Positions 47,355 through 59,524 of a stretch of 64,000 nucleotides of DNA are shown here, one piece after another. Positions within the stretch are counted from its first letter, which is position 1. Each line of letters begins with the position of its first letter. The DNA lies in contig CM065300.1 in the NCBI GenBank assembly GCA_032871835.1, forward strand, positions 4,841,768 through 4,905,767, read 5' to 3'. The position numbers and the translations under genes were made by a program. The notes below the pieces were generated by a model that made no database searches, was not told the origin of the DNA, and worked only from the letters and a program-made list of their open reading frames with translations. Source of the stretch: Dipteronia dyeriana. Its lineage: Eukaryota > Streptophyta > Magnoliopsida > Sapindales > Sapindaceae.

Positions 47355-48580
47355 TCAGATATTGGGCATTGCATGGTTGGGGTAAAACCCCTCTATTGGG
47401 TCGAGCAATCCAATAAGCTCCATGGCCAGCTATCCCCTTGATCTTGTATGGACCTTCCCATTTATCAGACAGGGATCATGCGGCTTTATTTTTTGTGTTC
47501 AATGACACCTTCCTGAGCACCAGGTCTCCTAGCTGGAATTTTCTGATCTGAACACGAGAGTTATAGTGGCGAGCCACTCTTTGTTGATATGATGTATTTC
47601 TTATTCAGGACTTTTTACTTTTTTCTTCTAGCTCATCCAAACTTTGTAGTGGCATATCAAACTTCTGTCCATCGTATAGCCTGACCCGTGGTGACGCATA
47701 CGATGTTTCTATGGGGATAACAACTTCTGTTCCAAATGCTAAAGTGTACGGAGTCTCTCCTGTTGAAGCCCTCGCTGTCGTCCGGTATGCCCATAATACT
47801 TCGGAAAGATTTTCAACCCAGCTTCCTTTTTTGGCATCCAGCTTTTTTTTGATGGTGTGCTTGATAATTTTATTTACCGCTTCTACCTGTCCATTTGTTT
47901 GAGGGTGGGCTGGTGTGGCATAGTAATTAGCAATCTGGTACTTCTCGCACAACTGTCTGAACTTCAGGTTATCAAACTGGGTGTCATTGTCAGTGATTAT
48001 AGTGTCCGAAACTCCAAACCTATAAAGTATGCTTTTCTTTACAAAATTTGTGGTGTTAGCTTCTGTGATATGCACCCGTGCTTCAGCTTCTGCCCATTTT
48101 ATGAAATAATAGACAGCGACTATGGCGTGTTTTGCTCCACCTCCTGTCCCAGCTGGCATTGGGCCGATCAGGTCTAGGCCCCACATGGCGAATGGCCATG
48201 GGGCGGTGAGGTTTCTGAGCTTTTCTGGGGGTTGTCGGATATCGTTAGCAATCCTTTGACAGGTATTGCAACTTTTCGACCATTGATGTGCGTCTGAGAA
48301 AAGCGTAGGCCAGTAATAGCCTTACCTGAGTACCTTATACACCAGACTTCTACCCCCAGTGTGGTTCCAGCAAACTCCTCCGTGGATCTCTTGAAGTATT
48401 CGATGCGCATCTTCTTCTGGTACACATCTCTGGAGAGCTCGGGAAAACCCCCTTTTGTATAATTCTCCCCTGATCATGGTATACCTAGTCGATCGATACC
48501 TGATGCGCTTTGCTAATACCGGATCTTCCCGGGGCACGCCTTCTTCCAGGAACCTTCTCAGCTGGACCATCCAACAGTCT
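47355..48580 (-). pseudogene. Integrase region of element A
   Basis: Starting near 48580, the zinc-finger part is degraded (ALQRCVPEEDAHRILQEIHGG, then a shift, then WNHTGGRSL). The catalytic core begins at 48186 with WGLDLIGPMPAGTGG (first Asp), then FGVSDTIITDNDTQFDN (second Asp; the usual DNGTQF has Gly in place of the second Asp here) and PAHPQTNGQVEAVNKII (Glu). It goes on with WAYRTTARASTGETPY. The stop after EEKSKKS near 47605 splits off the C-terminal part, which ends at 47355. All three catalytic acids are present but the frame is broken in several places. Confidence 0.85.
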
Positions 48581-49500
48581 TGAGGTGTTCGGATTTCTGA
48601 AATTTCCAAATGCTTAGGTTCAGTTGTACTCAGTTTAAGGAGGTGTGCAACTGGAATGGTCTTTGGTCTGATTGAGGTTGTTGCTGACGCTAATTTAGAC
48701 AATGCGTCAGCCTTTTCATTTTCTACCCTAGGGATCTGAGCGATCTTGTATTCTTTTAATTTTTGGAGGAGCTGTTTTGCGATGTCACGGTAGGCTATCA
48801 TACCTTCATCTTTGGCCTGGTACTCGTCATAACCTGGTTGACAACTACCTGTGAATCGCTGAATATCTCAATTTCATCTGCCCCGAGAGCTATGCAGACT
48901 CTGATTCCAGCTAACAATGCCTCGTACTCGGCTTGATTATTGGTTAATTTAAAATAAAATCTCATGGCACATTCAACATCATCTCTTTCTGGGGTGCGAA
49001 CTATGATCCCTGCCCCGCTGCCATGAGTATTTGAAGAGCCATCAACATACAGTTTCCATGGTAAACTATTATCCAATAGTCTTTTTGCTTCCAGGTTTGG
49101 TTCTGTGAACTCGGCTATAAAGTCTGCCACAGCTTGTCCTTTGAGGGAGGTTCTGGGGACATAATGAATATCGAATTCACTTAGCTCGATTGCCCATTTG
49201 GTAAGTCTTCCTGATATTTCTGGTTTTTGTAAAATTTGTCTTAATGGACAATTGGTGAGAACCTGGATTGTATGGGCCTGAAAACATGGTTTCAGCTTTT
49301 TTGCCGCTGAAACCAATGCTAAGGCCATCTTCTTTGCCTGTGAGTACCTGGTCTCAGCCGGTACGAGTGCCTTGGTGGTATAATACACTGGTTTCTGCAC
49401 TCCATCTTCTGTTCTGACTAAGACTGAACTTGCTACAAGCTCGATTATTGTACGGTTTTGAGAGAATTTTTTATTTTTAAGAATGCCTGCTCACACTATT
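48581..49500 (-). pseudogene. RNase H region of element A
   Basis: The first part (49400 on) is the RT connection with VYYTTKALVPAETRYSQ and LRQILQKPEISGRLTKWAIE. Then a plant-type RNase H follows: WKLYVDGSSNTHGSGAGI (first Asp), LTNNQAEYEALLAG (Glu), FSDSQVVVNQV (Asp). A frameshift at 48800 separates it from IAYRDIAKQLLQKLKEYKI and ENEKADALSKLA, which holds the last Asp. This is the second, ENEKADALSKLA-type RNase H typical of retroelements. Inactive as it stands. Confidence 0.85.
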
Positions 49501-49615
49501 TATTCCACTCGAGTCCTTTCCCTTTTTTGATTACCTTGAAGAAGGGTGCACACCTGTCTGTAGCCCTTGAGATGAATCTTCCCAAGGAGGCTAAACACCC
49601 TGTTAAGCGTTGTAC

Positions 49616-51280
49616 CTATTTCAATGTTTTAGGTGAGGTCATTTCTTGCAAAGCCTGGATCTTCTCGGGATTAACTTCGATTCCTCTTTGGTGGACTTGA
49701 AAACCCAAGAATCTCCCCGAATGGACTCCGAATAAACATTTGTTCAGGTTTAATTTCATCTGGTATCTTCTCAGAACATCAAATGTCTCTCGGAGGTCCC
49801 GGGCATGCTCATCTGCCGAGACGCTTTTAGTCAACATGTCATCAATGTACACTTCCATGTTCCTTCCTATTTGCCGAGTGAAGATTTTGTTGACCAACCT
49901 TTGATACGTAGCACCTGCATTTTTTAAACCGAAGGGTATTACTGTGTAGCAATATAAACCCTGATCCGTTGTGAAAGCTGTTTTTTCTTCATCAGCTTTT
50001 TTCATCCGGATCTGATTGTATCCCGAGTAAGCGTCCATGAAGCTGAGCAATTCTTGACCTGATGTGGCATCCACCAAGTGGTCTATCATTGGAAGTGGGA
50101 AGCTATCCTTTGGACATGCCTTGTTTAGATCCGTGAAATCTACACACATCCTTCATTGTCCATTTTTCTTTTGGACGAGGACTACGTTGGCGACCCACTG
50201 AGGGTAGCTGACTTCTCTGATTGATCCAGTTGCCAGTAGCTTTTCCACCTCTTGTTTGATTGCTTGACTTCTTTCAGAATTGAACGATCTTCTCTTTTGT
50301 ATTACCGGTTTTGCATTCGGGCAAACTGCGAGGTGGTGGGATATTACTCGGGCATCTATTCCGATCATATCTTCGTGACTCCAAGCGAATACATCTTTGT
50401 ACTCTCTAAGCAGATTGGTTAAGTCTTGTTTGACTTTTCCATCCAAGTTGGCCCCGATCTTGATTTTCTTATCCGGTTCGTCTTCTTCAAATACTACTTC
50501 AACCAATTCTGTTTTGTATTCATTCGAGCCCTCCCTTGGATCCAGTTCGAATGATAAGGATTCTTAACACTGATTTGGCTGCATTATGGTGCACACTTGT
50601 TCAGCATCATGCTTATCTCTGTATACTGACAGGTTTGCTCTTCGGGCCATCTCTTGGGATCCCTTGACTATCCCAACCCCTTGTTCTGTTGGGAACTTGA
50701 TCATTAATGCATAAGTGGCCGTCACGGCCCTTGTTTTATTTAGGAATGGCCGGCCCAATAATGCATTATACGGCCAATTATCCAAGTTATCTACCACGAA
50801 GTCGAGCAGGACAGTCCTCTGGCATGGTGCCGTTCCGATCTTTACGGGTAGTTTTACCGTCCTGAGTGCCCTGACCTCTATCCCTCCAAACCCTCTTAAT
50901 GGAGTATGGAAAGACTGTAAATCTTTTCGGTCTAGCCTTAGCTGGTCGTACACGGCCACGCTTAGGATGTCTGCTGAACTCTCATTATCTATTAAAATTC
51001 TTCAGACTTCCCTATGGTCAATCCGGGAACTTATAACCAAAGCGTCATTAGGTAGAACATCGACGCCATGGGAATCTGCCTCTGTAAAGACTATTGGGTC
51101 CCATCCTTCTTTTACCCTTTTCGGGTCTGGCTCAACAGAGTTTACGTCGAAGTTATTCCTTCCTTCTATTGCTTCTCTGATTTCCTGAGTTCGTTCTCGG
51201 TTGCTTCTCCCAGTAGAGGGTCCTCTGAAATTGTATGTATTACTTGATTGGCTTCGGGGCTGGTTCTTTGATTTTGACAA
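49616..51280 (-). pseudogene. Protease and reverse transcriptase region of element A
   Basis: Protease: after a TAG near 51002 comes RILIDNESSADILS, where gypsy proteases usually have D-(T/N)-G-S-S; the Gly is Glu here, a likely inactivating change. Then LPVKIG and YNALLGRPFLN. Reverse transcriptase: DVFAWSHEDMIGI, the RRSFNSERSQAIKQEVEKLL entry, then a TGA at about 50150 where B has TGG, then MCVDFTDLNKACPKDSFPLP, SFMDAYSGYNQI (first catalytic Asp), FGLKNAGATYQRLV, and MEVYIDDMLTKS (YIDD box). The catalytic residues of RT are intact. Several stops break the polyprotein. Confidence 0.88.
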
Positions 51281-52939
51281 GGGTTGTGATCAACCTTGAC
51301 TTATCCTTTAGTTTCTGATCTTTCATTTTTTTCAAGATTACATCCCGCAGGTGCCATTCCCGAATAAGAATCTCTATGTAATCTCTGAGCTGGAAACACT
51401 TTGAAGTCTCATGCCCGGTTTCCTTATGAAACCTACAATACTTGGTTGTATCTCTCCGGGCGAACTGTGATTGTCGTCGCGGCTCTTGCACCATATTCTT
51501 CTCTTCCAAGATGGCTAAAATGTCTTCTTGTTTTTTTTCGAAGAGGGGTGTAATTGGTATATCTACCTCGGTTTCTCTGTTGACCGCTCGGCGTTGAACT
51601 TATTACCCTCATCCTTGTTTTTCTCCTTCTCGTTCGTTTTTAGCTTTCCTTTTTGATTCTGCCTCTTGGATTCAGCATCCTTCTGTTCAGGATTTCCCCC
51701 GTGCATATAGCTTCCTCCTGTAGCTAATTCTTCTTCTTCGGCCAGTGCGTATCCTCCTGCCATATCCATCATGTCAGCATACCTAGTCAGCCGTGCTCTT
51801 CTCAAATCAAAGGATAGCCGTCCATTCTGCAAGTTATTGATGAATGCAGCGATTATGGCTTCATCGTTTGCACTGCCAATCTCTGATACCCCTTGGCCGA
51901 ATCTCCCTAGATATTTCTTCAGTGACTCATCTTTCCCTTGTGAGCAAGGTGAGCCACTGACTTTTTCCTGTGAACGTTACTCAGGAATTACCTTGAGAAA
52001 CTCCTGCTTAGTTCACTGAAACTCTTAATGCTTGCTGAAGGTAACCTTCCGAACCACCTCGACCCTATGTCTCCCAGAGTTTGTGGGAAATGGAGACATA
52101 ATAAGGGATCGCTGTGGGCATACTGGGCCATGACGCTTTTGTAGCGTCTCACTTGCTCTTTCGGGTCTGTGTCTTTCTTAAACTGCTCCACGTGCGGCAT
52201 CCTGAACTTTTCTGGGAAAGGGGTCCACAAGATTTCCTTGGTAAATGGGTTGTCTGAGTGGTCGTCAGATAAATCGTTATAGCCATAACGTCTGACCAAG
52301 GCATCCATCTGACGCCTATTGTTCTCGACTTTTTGAGTTAGGCTCTGGATCATGACATCTCTGTCCCCCATCGGGCTTCCTCGATGGTTGAACCGTTGGG
52401 TAACTGTCATTCTTTCTGGCTTTTCACTTTGAAGCCGAGATTCTCGCATGACTCTGTAATGACGTTTTCGATGAGGTCGATCGCTATCTTCTGATGAAGA
52501 CCAATCCCTGTGCCAGTCATATTACGGTGTCTAGTGCGCACTGCTTGATTGTGGTCCAGCCTCTGGTGATGTTTTTCCTCTTCAAGTGTTTCCTGTCCAG
52601 CCGGGTTGATTGGGGAAGAGTTCCTTCTGGTTTCTCGCATAGTTAGTCCTGGCCCAACCACCACCGAACAGAGCCTTGAGGGTGGAGAATTCGGAGTATG
52701 TGCTCCTGCAGCCAGTAAATCAATCCCTTCCCTCGCTGCGTCTGTCACCAATTGCTGTAAGGCCTCTTGAAAAAGCAGCTAAGATCTCTGTTGGTGGGAG
52801 GAACTTGCTGGATCCCTGCCAGGTGTGTAGGCTGGTTTTCTGTGTTTGCTGCAGGATCTTGTGACGTGTTGCCAACATAGAAATCGCCTTGTGATTTTTA
52901 TCCATTCCCTGAACTGCTTATACTTCTACTTCCTGCCAT
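51241..52939 (-). pseudogene. gag region of element A
   Basis: The start codon at 52939 (MAGSRS) follows the primer-binding site by about 25 nt. The main Gag core (52449 on) has MPHVEQFKKDTDPKEQVRRY, CLHFPQTLGDIGSRWFGRLP and SFSELSRSFSR (Retrotrans_gag type). Then come KDESLKKYLGRFGQ and a charged linker. A modified zinc knuckle, CRFHKETGHETSKCFQL near 51430, resembles that of plant Tat and Athila Gags. Stops and shifts near 52730, 52450 and 51990 break the frame. Gag would form the virus-like particle in the cytoplasm. Confidence 0.82.
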
Positions 52940-52954
52940 TGCTTTTAACAAGTT

Positions 52955-52984
52955 CGGAGGTTCGACCCCTTCCTCAAGCGCCAA
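52955..52984 (-). promoter_or_regulatory. Primer-binding site of element A
   Basis: On the minus strand, one base after the LTR end, the sequence reads TTGGCGCTTGAGGAAGGGG. Element B has TTGGCGCTAGAAGGAGGGGG at the same place. This is not the initiator-Met site common in copia. The priming tRNA was not determined. Confidence 0.6.
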
Positions 52985-52985
52985 G

Positions 52986-53330
52986 TGTTGACGTCGATTT
53001 TGGGATTATGTCAGAAAAGCCAACAATGATTGGATTTCGGCTATTGATTCAAAGAGAAAGAGATTCAGAGAGAGTAATGAAGACAAGTTTTACGTGGTAA
53101 AACTCCGATGACCTGAGAAACGTCCACTGGTGGTTGAAGGATCAACCAAGCCAAAATCCACTATGAAAATATGATGTTTACAAGCTCTCGATCTCTCTTT
53201 TTTCTCTCTTTATTTGCTATGGTTGTTGTATGCTATGTTGCCTATCTATTTTGGAGCCAGATTATGGGTCTATTTATATGTTTATAGAACCCTAATCTTC
53301 TTTGTACAAGTAATACAAGATCTTTGTATT
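52986..53330 (-). mobile_element. 5' LTR remnant of element A, interrupted by element B
   Basis: It matches 42619-42965 of the 3' LTR base for base with few changes up to ...GATCTTTGTATT, then stops exactly where the LTR of B starts. The missing part of this LTR should lie right of element B, beyond the window. Confidence 0.85.
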
Positions 53331-54200
53331 TGTTGTATGTAAATTTTACCAAGCATACACGTCATTGACATGAAGGAAAAAATAGCCAGGTGGACGCCCA
53401 AATGGGCATCCGGGAAATATCCTATAAGGCATCATTAAAGAGTAGAAAGCCTGAGTAAGCATAAACTGAATAAAACCTACTCGGGATCAGCTAACAACAC
53501 TCGGGACTGGTTAAATAACACTTCCACTCAGGCTCAAACGGTACTACTCGGGACCATCAGGTATTACTCTTACTCGGGAATAAATACGACCCGAGTAAGA
53601 ACTTTGTACTTATTTCATACGGATTGTCATTAAATACGTAACGATATCCATCAGGATGGAATCCCAAATGAAATAGTATTAAATTAGAAGAGTCCCCAAT
53701 CAGGAAATAACTTGATTTCTTTGCGAAGACTACATTCTTATAAAGAAACAAGTCCAATTTGAACTGCACTACTAGAATCCCACTCGATTTCCATTAGAGA
53801 CTCCGAAATAGGAAAAAAGACGAATCGACCTCAAGAAAGTAACCGAATCACAATTAAATACAAAGATCATGTATTACTTGTACAAGGCAAATTAGGATTC
53901 TATAAACATATAAATAGAGCCATAATCTCGTCCAAAATAGATAGGCAATAGAGCATACAGCAATCACAATAAATACAGAGAGAAAAAAAAGAGATCGAGA
54001 GCTTGTAAAACATCTTATTCTCTTAGTGGATTTTGGCTTGGTTGATCTTTCAACCACCCGTGGATGTTTCTCCGACCATCAGAGTTTTATCACGTAAAAT
54101 TAGTCTTTGTTACTCTCTCTGCATCTCTTTCTCTTTGATTCAATAGCCAAAATCCAATTCTTGTTAGCTTTTCTGGCATAATCCAGAAATCGCGTCAACA
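53331..54200 (+). mobile_element. 5' LTR of element B (870 bp)
   Basis: It starts TGTTGTATGTAAATTTTACC and ends CAGAAATCGCGTCAACA. Compared with the LTRs of A and C it shows CG to TG or CA changes (for example TGTCG to TGTTG at the start). A TATAAATAGAGC box near 53908-53919 is the likely transcription signal, and CTTGTAAA near 54003 lies just downstream. Confidence 0.88.
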
Positions 54201-54225
54201 ATTGGCGCTAGAAGGAGGGGGTGAA
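54201..54225 (+). promoter_or_regulatory. Primer-binding site of element B
   Basis: Directly after the LTR, ATTGGCGCTAGAAGGAGGGG marks the start of minus-strand DNA synthesis. Its counterpart in A differs at a few positions. Confidence 0.65.
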
Positions 54226-54246
54226 CCTCCGAACTTGTTAAAAGCA

Positions 54247-55925
54247 ATGGTAGGAAGCAGAAGTAGTTCAGGGAACAATCAAAAATCACCAGGCGATTTC
54301 CATGTTGGCAATACGTCACAAGATCCTGCAACAAACACAGAAAATCAGCCTGCGCACCCGGCGGGGATCCAGCAAATTCCCCCAACCAGCAGAGATCTTA
54401 CGCTGCTTTTCTAAGAGGCCTTACAGCAATTGGTGACTGACGCAACAAGGGAAGGGATTGATCTACTGGCCGCAGGAGCACATACTCCCAATCCTCCACC
54501 CGTAAGGCTCTGTTCGATTGTGGTGGGGCCAGGAATAATATGCCAGAAACCAGAAGGAACTCTTCCCCAATCAATCCAGCTGGACAGAAAACACTGGAAG
54601 AGAAAAGTCACCAGAGGCTGGATCGCAATCAAGCATCTTGCCATACATCGTAAATACGATCGGCGCAGAGTACGGTCATCATCAGAAGACAGTGACCAAC
54701 ACCATCGCAAACGTCACCATGGGGTCACACGCGAGGTTCGGCATCAGAGTGAAGAATCTGAGGAAAGAATGACAGTTACCCAACGGTTCAACCGTCAAGG
54801 AAGCCCGATGGGGGACAGAGATGTCATAATCCATAACCTAACTTGAGAAGTAGAGAATAACAGGCGACAAATGGAGGCACTAGTCAGACGTTATGGCTGT
54901 AATGATCTATCCGATGATGACTCCGACAGTCCATTCACTAGGGATATTTTGCAGACCCATTTTCCAGAAAGATTCAGGATGCCGCATGTGGAGCAATTCA
55001 AAAAAGATACATACCCAAAGGAGCACGTTAGACGCTATAAAAGTGTCATGGCTCAATCTGCCTGCAGTGACCCCTTATTATGTCTCAACTTTCCACAAAC
55101 AATGGGGGACACAGGGTCAAGATGGTTCGGAAGATTTCCCCCGACGAGCATCGGAAATTTCAGCGAGCTGAGTAGGAGTTTCTCAAGGAAATTTCTGAGC
55201 AACGTTCATAGGAAGAAGTCAGTGGCCTACCTCTCTCAAATAAAGCAGGGGAAGGACGAGTCATTAAAAAAGTACTTAGGCCGATTCGGCCAAGCAGTAT
55301 CAGAAATTGGTAGCCTAATGATGATGCAATTATTACTGCCTTCACCAATAACTTGTAGAATGGACGACTATCCTTCGATTTGAGAAGAGCACGGCTGACT
55401 AGGTACGCCGACATGATGGATATGGCGGGAGGATACGCTCTGGCCGAGGAAGAAGAGTTATCTACAGGAGGAAGCTATATGCATGGAGGAAAGCCCGAAC
55501 AGAAGAATACCGAATCCAAGGGGCAGAATCAAAAGGAAAAATAGAAAGGGAACGGCAAGGAGAAAAACAAGGATGGAGGTAATGGGCTTAACGCTGAACG
55601 GTCCACAGAAATACCGAGGCAGATATACCAATTACACCCCTCTTCGGAAGAAACAAGAAGAAATTATAGCCATCTTGGAGGAAAAGAATATGGTGCAAGA
55701 ACCGCGGAGACAATCACAGTTCGCCCGGAGAGATACAACCAAGCATTGTAGGATTCATAAAGAAACCGGGCATGAAACTTCAAAGTGTTTTCAGCTCAGA
55801 GATTACATAGAGACTCTTATTAGGGAAGGGCACCTACGGGATGTGATCTTGAAAAAAGATGAGAGGCCAGAAACCAAGAAAGTCAAGGTTGATCACAACC
55901 CTGGTCAAAACCAAAGAATCAGCCC
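54247..55925 (+). pseudogene. gag region of element B
   Basis: The start codon at 54247 (MVGSRSSSGNNQKSPGDF) is in the same place as in A. Stops follow at about 54412 and 54845 (in NLT-stop-EVENNRRQ, where A has Gln-Lys). The core has MPHVEQFKKDTYPKEHVRRY, LNFPQTMGDTGSRWFGRFPP and SFSRKFLS. A frameshift near 55320 and a stop near 55543 precede the zinc-knuckle part CRIHKETGHETSKCFQL at about 55748. Confidence 0.82.
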
Positions 55926-57290
55926 CGAAGCCAATCCAGAGGACTGTCCTGCTCGACTTCGTGATAGTTGACTTGGATAATTTGCCGTATAATGCGTTAT
56001 TGGGCTGGCCATTCCTGAATAAAATAAGGGCCGTGATGGCCACCTACGCATTAATGATCAAGTTCCCAACAGAACAAGGGGTTGAGATAGTTAAGGGATC
56101 CCAAGAGATGGCCAGAAGAGCAAACCTGTCGGTATACAAAGACAAGCATGATGCCGAACAAGTGTGCACCATAATTCAGCCAAATCAGTGTGAATAATCC
56201 TTGTCATTCGAACTGGATCTAAGGGAGGGCTCGAATGAATACAAGACAGAATTGGTTGAAATACTACTCGAAGAAGACAAACCGGACAAGAAAATCAAGA
56301 TTGGGGCCAACTTGGAAGGAAAAGTCAAGCGAGACTTGACCAATCTGCTTAGAGAGTACAAAGATGTATTCGCCTTGAGTCACGAAGATATGATCGGGAT
56401 AGATGCCCGATTAATATCCCACCACCTCACAGTTAGCCCGAATGCCAAACCGGTAATACAAAAGAGAAGATCGTTCAATCCTGAAAGAAGTCAAGCAATC
56501 AAACAAGAGGTGGAAAATCTACTAGCGAATGGATCAATCAGAGAATTCAGCTACCCTTAGTGGGTCGCCAACGTAGTCCTCGTCCAGAAGAAAAATGGAC
56601 AATGGAGGATGTGCGTAGATTTCACGTATCTAAACAAGGCATGTCCAAAGGATAGCTTCCCACTCCCAAGAATAGACCAGCTGGTGGATGCCACAACAGG
56701 TCATGAACTGCTCAGCTTCATGGTCGCTTACTCGGGATACAATCAGATTCGGATGAACAAAGCTGATGAAGAAAAAACAGCTTTCACAACAGATCAGGGT
56801 TTATATTGCTACACAGTAATGCCATTCGGTTTAAAAAATGCAGGAGCTACGTACCAAAGGTTGGTCAACAAAATCTTCACTCGGTAAATAGGAAGGAACA
56901 TGGAGGTATACATTGATGACATGTTGACTAAAAGCGTCTCAGCAGATGAGCATGCCCGCTACCTCCGAGAGACATTTGATGTTTTGAGAAGATACCAGAT
57001 GAAATTAAACCCAAACAAATGTTTATTCGGAGTCCATTCAGGAAGATTCTTGGGTTTTCAAGTCCATCAAAGAGGAATCGAAGTTAATCCCGAGAATATC
57101 CATGCTTTGCAAGAAATGACCTCACCTAAAACATTGAAAGAGGTACAGCGCTTAACAGGGTGTTTAGCCTCATTGGGAAGATTCATCTCAAGGGCTACAG
57201 ACAGGTGCGCACCTTTCTTCAAGATAATCAAAAAAGTGAAAGGCCTGGAGTGGAATAAAGAGTGTGAGCATGCATTCTTATAAATAAAAG
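55926..57290 (+). pseudogene. Reverse transcriptase region of element B, protease deleted
   Basis: The sequence jumps from the KESAPKPI linker at about 55930 straight to RTVLLDFVIVDLDN, so the stretch with the DNESSAD protease motif of A is missing. RT follows: EEDKPDKKIKIGANL, RRSFNPERSQAIKQEVENLL, a TAG at 56558 where A has Gln, MCVDFTYLNKACPKDSFPLP, SFMVAYSGYNQI (the catalytic Asp of A is Val here), FGLKNAGATYQRLV, a TAA at 56885, and MEVYIDDMLTKS. RT is therefore inactive by substitution as well as by stops. Confidence 0.88.
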
Positions 57291-57329
57291 AATACTTGAG
57301 GAAAGCTCTCATCCTCTGAAAACCGTAAA

Positions 57330-58228
57330 AAGGGGAAATACTTCAGTTGTATCTGTCAATAATCGAGCTTGCAGTAAGTTCAGTCTTAGTTAGAGCAGAA
57401 GATGGAGTGCAGAAACCAGTGTATTATACTAGTAAGGCACTCGTACCGGCCGAGACCAGGTACTCACAGGTAGAGAAGATAGCCTTAGCATTGGTTTCAG
57501 CAGCAAAAAAGCTGAGACCATATTTTCAGGCCCATACGATCCAGGTTCCCACCAATTGCCCATTAAGACAAATCTTACAAAAACCAGAGATATCAGGAAG
57601 ACTTACTAAATGGGCAATCGAGTTAAGTGAATTCTATATTCATTATGTCCCCAGAACCTCTCTCAAAGGACAAGCGGTGGCAGACTTCATAGCCGAGTTC
57701 ATAGAACCAAACCTTGAAGCAAAAAGACTGTTGGATAAAAGTTTCCCATGGAAACTATATGTTGATGGTTCTTCAAACACTCATGGGAGCGGGGCAGGGA
57801 TCGTAGTTCGCACCTCAGAAGAAAATGATGTTGAATGTGCCATGAGATTTGATTTCAAACCAACCAATAATCAAGCCAAATACGAGGCATTGTTAGCTGG
57901 ACTCCGAGTCTGCATAGCTCTTGGGGCAGATGAAGTTGAGATATTCAACGATTCACAGGTAGTTGTCAACCAAGTTATGGACGAGTACCAGGCCAAAGAT
58001 GAAGGAATGATTGCCTACCGTAACATCGTAAAACAGCTCCTCCAAAAATTTAAAGAATACAAGATCGCTCAGATCCCTAGAGAAGAAAATGAAAAGGCAG
58101 ACGCTTTATCTAAATTAGCGTCAGCAACGACCTCAATCAGACCAAAGACCATTCCAGTTGCACACCTCCTTAAACCGAGTACAGCTGAACCTAAGCATTT
58201 GGAAATTTCAAAAATCCGAACACCGTAA
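57330..58228 (+). pseudogene. RNase H region of element B
   Basis: A long open stretch has VYYTSKALVPAETRYSQ, RQILQKPEISGRLTKWAIE, WKLYVDGSSNTHGSGAGI (Asp), PTNNQAKYEALLAG (the usual Glu of NQAEYEAL is Lys here), FNDSQVVVNQV (Asp) and ENEKADALSKLA. It ends at a TAA (58226-58228) where A has Gln. It is the longest intact frame in B, 293 codons, but lacks a catalytic Glu. Confidence 0.85.
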
Positions 58229-59458
58229 GACGGTTGGATGGTCCAGCTAAGAAAGTTCCTAGAAGAAAGCGTGCTCCCGAAAGATACGGTATTAGCAAAG
58301 CGCATCAGATATCGATCGGCTAGATATACCATGATCAGAGGAGAATTATACAAAAGGGGGTTCTCCCGAGCTCTCCAGAGATATGTAACGGAGGAAGATG
58401 CACATCGAATACTTTAAGAGATCCATGGAGGGGTTTACGGAAACCACACTGGAGGTAGAAGCCTGGCGCATAAGGTACTCAGACAAGGCTATTACAGGCC
58501 TACGCTTTTCTCAAATGCACAGCAGTGGTCGGAAAGTTGCAATACCTGTCAAAGGATTGCTAACGATATCCGACAACCCCCAGAAAAGCTCAGAAACCTC
58601 ACTGCTTCATGGCCATTCGCCATGTGGGGCCTAGACCTGATCGGTCCAATGCCAGCAGGGACAGGGGGTGGAGCAAAACACGCCATAGTAGCTGTCGATT
58701 ATTTCATAAAATGGGCAGAAGCAAAATCGCTGGTGCATATCACGAAAGCCAACACCATAAATTTTATAAAGAAAAACATACTTTATAGGTTTGGAGTTTT
58801 GGACACTATAATCCCCGACAATGGCACTCAGTTTGATAACCAAAAGTTCAGATAGTTGTGCGAGAAGTATCATATTGCTAACTACTATGCGACACCAGCT
58901 CACCCACAAACAAACGGGCAAGTAGAAGTAGTAAATAAAATTATCAAGCACACCATTAAAGCAAAGTTAGATGACAAAAAAGGAAGCTCGGTTGAAAAGC
59001 TTCCTGAAGTATTATAGGCATATCGGACGACAGCAAGGACTTCAACAGGAGAAACTCCATTCACCCTAGCGTTCGGAACAGAAGCTGTCATCCTCATAGA
59101 AACATCGTATGCGTCCCCACGGGTCAGGCTATACGATGAAGAACAAAATGTTGATACGCTACTACAAAGTTTGGATGAGCTAGAAGAAAAAAGGGAAAAG
59201 TCCCGAATAAGAAATACAACATATCAACAAAGAGTGGCTCACCACTACAATTCTCATGTTCGGATCAGGAAATTCCAGCTAGGAGACCTGGTGCTCAGGA
59301 AGGTGTCGTTGAACATAAAAAATAGAGCCGCAGGATCCCTGACTGACAAATGGGAAGGTCCATACAAGATCGAGGGGATAGCTGGCCATGGAGCCTATTA
59401 GATTGCTCGACCCCCAATGGAGGGGTGTTACCTCGACCATACAATGCCCAATATCTGA
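58229..59458 (+). pseudogene. Integrase region of element B
   Basis: The catalytic core starts at 58622 with WGLDLIGPMPAGTGG (first Asp), VDYFIKWAEA, FGVLDTIIPDNGTQFDN (second Asp), a TAG at about 58853, PAHPQTNGQVEVVNKII (Glu), and a TAG in VL-stop-AYRTTARTSTGETPF near 59015. The C-terminal part has VLRKVSLNIKNRAAGSLTDKW and ends at 59456-59458 after HTMPNI. No integrase can be made from this copy. Confidence 0.85.
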
Positions 59459-59471
59459 AGATTTTCTATCC

Positions 59472-59474
<3 letters not shown>

Positions 59475-59523
<49 letters not shown>
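59475..59523. repeat. (TA)n microsatellite, about 24 units
   Basis: It lies just after the end of pol in element B. Element A has only a short ACATATATATGT at the matching place (about 47322), so the run expanded after the copies split. Confidence 0.9.

Positions 59524-59524
<1 letters not shown>

Larger units (their letters stand above)
42619..53330 (-). mobile_element. Tat-lineage Ty3/gypsy element A (10.7 kb, Retand/Grande-like layout)
   Basis: On the minus strand the order is: 5' LTR remnant (53330-52986), primer-binding site, gag, protease, RT, RNase H, integrase, 91-bp tandem repeats, antisense gene on the plus strand, polypurine tract, 3' LTR (43494-42619). The order RT-RNase H-integrase defines Ty3/gypsy. 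A long 3' region with an antisense gene and tandem repeats is known from the Tat clade. The 5' LTR is cut after 345 bp by the insertion of element B. Several stop codons break gag-pol and the antisense gene. Confidence 0.85.
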
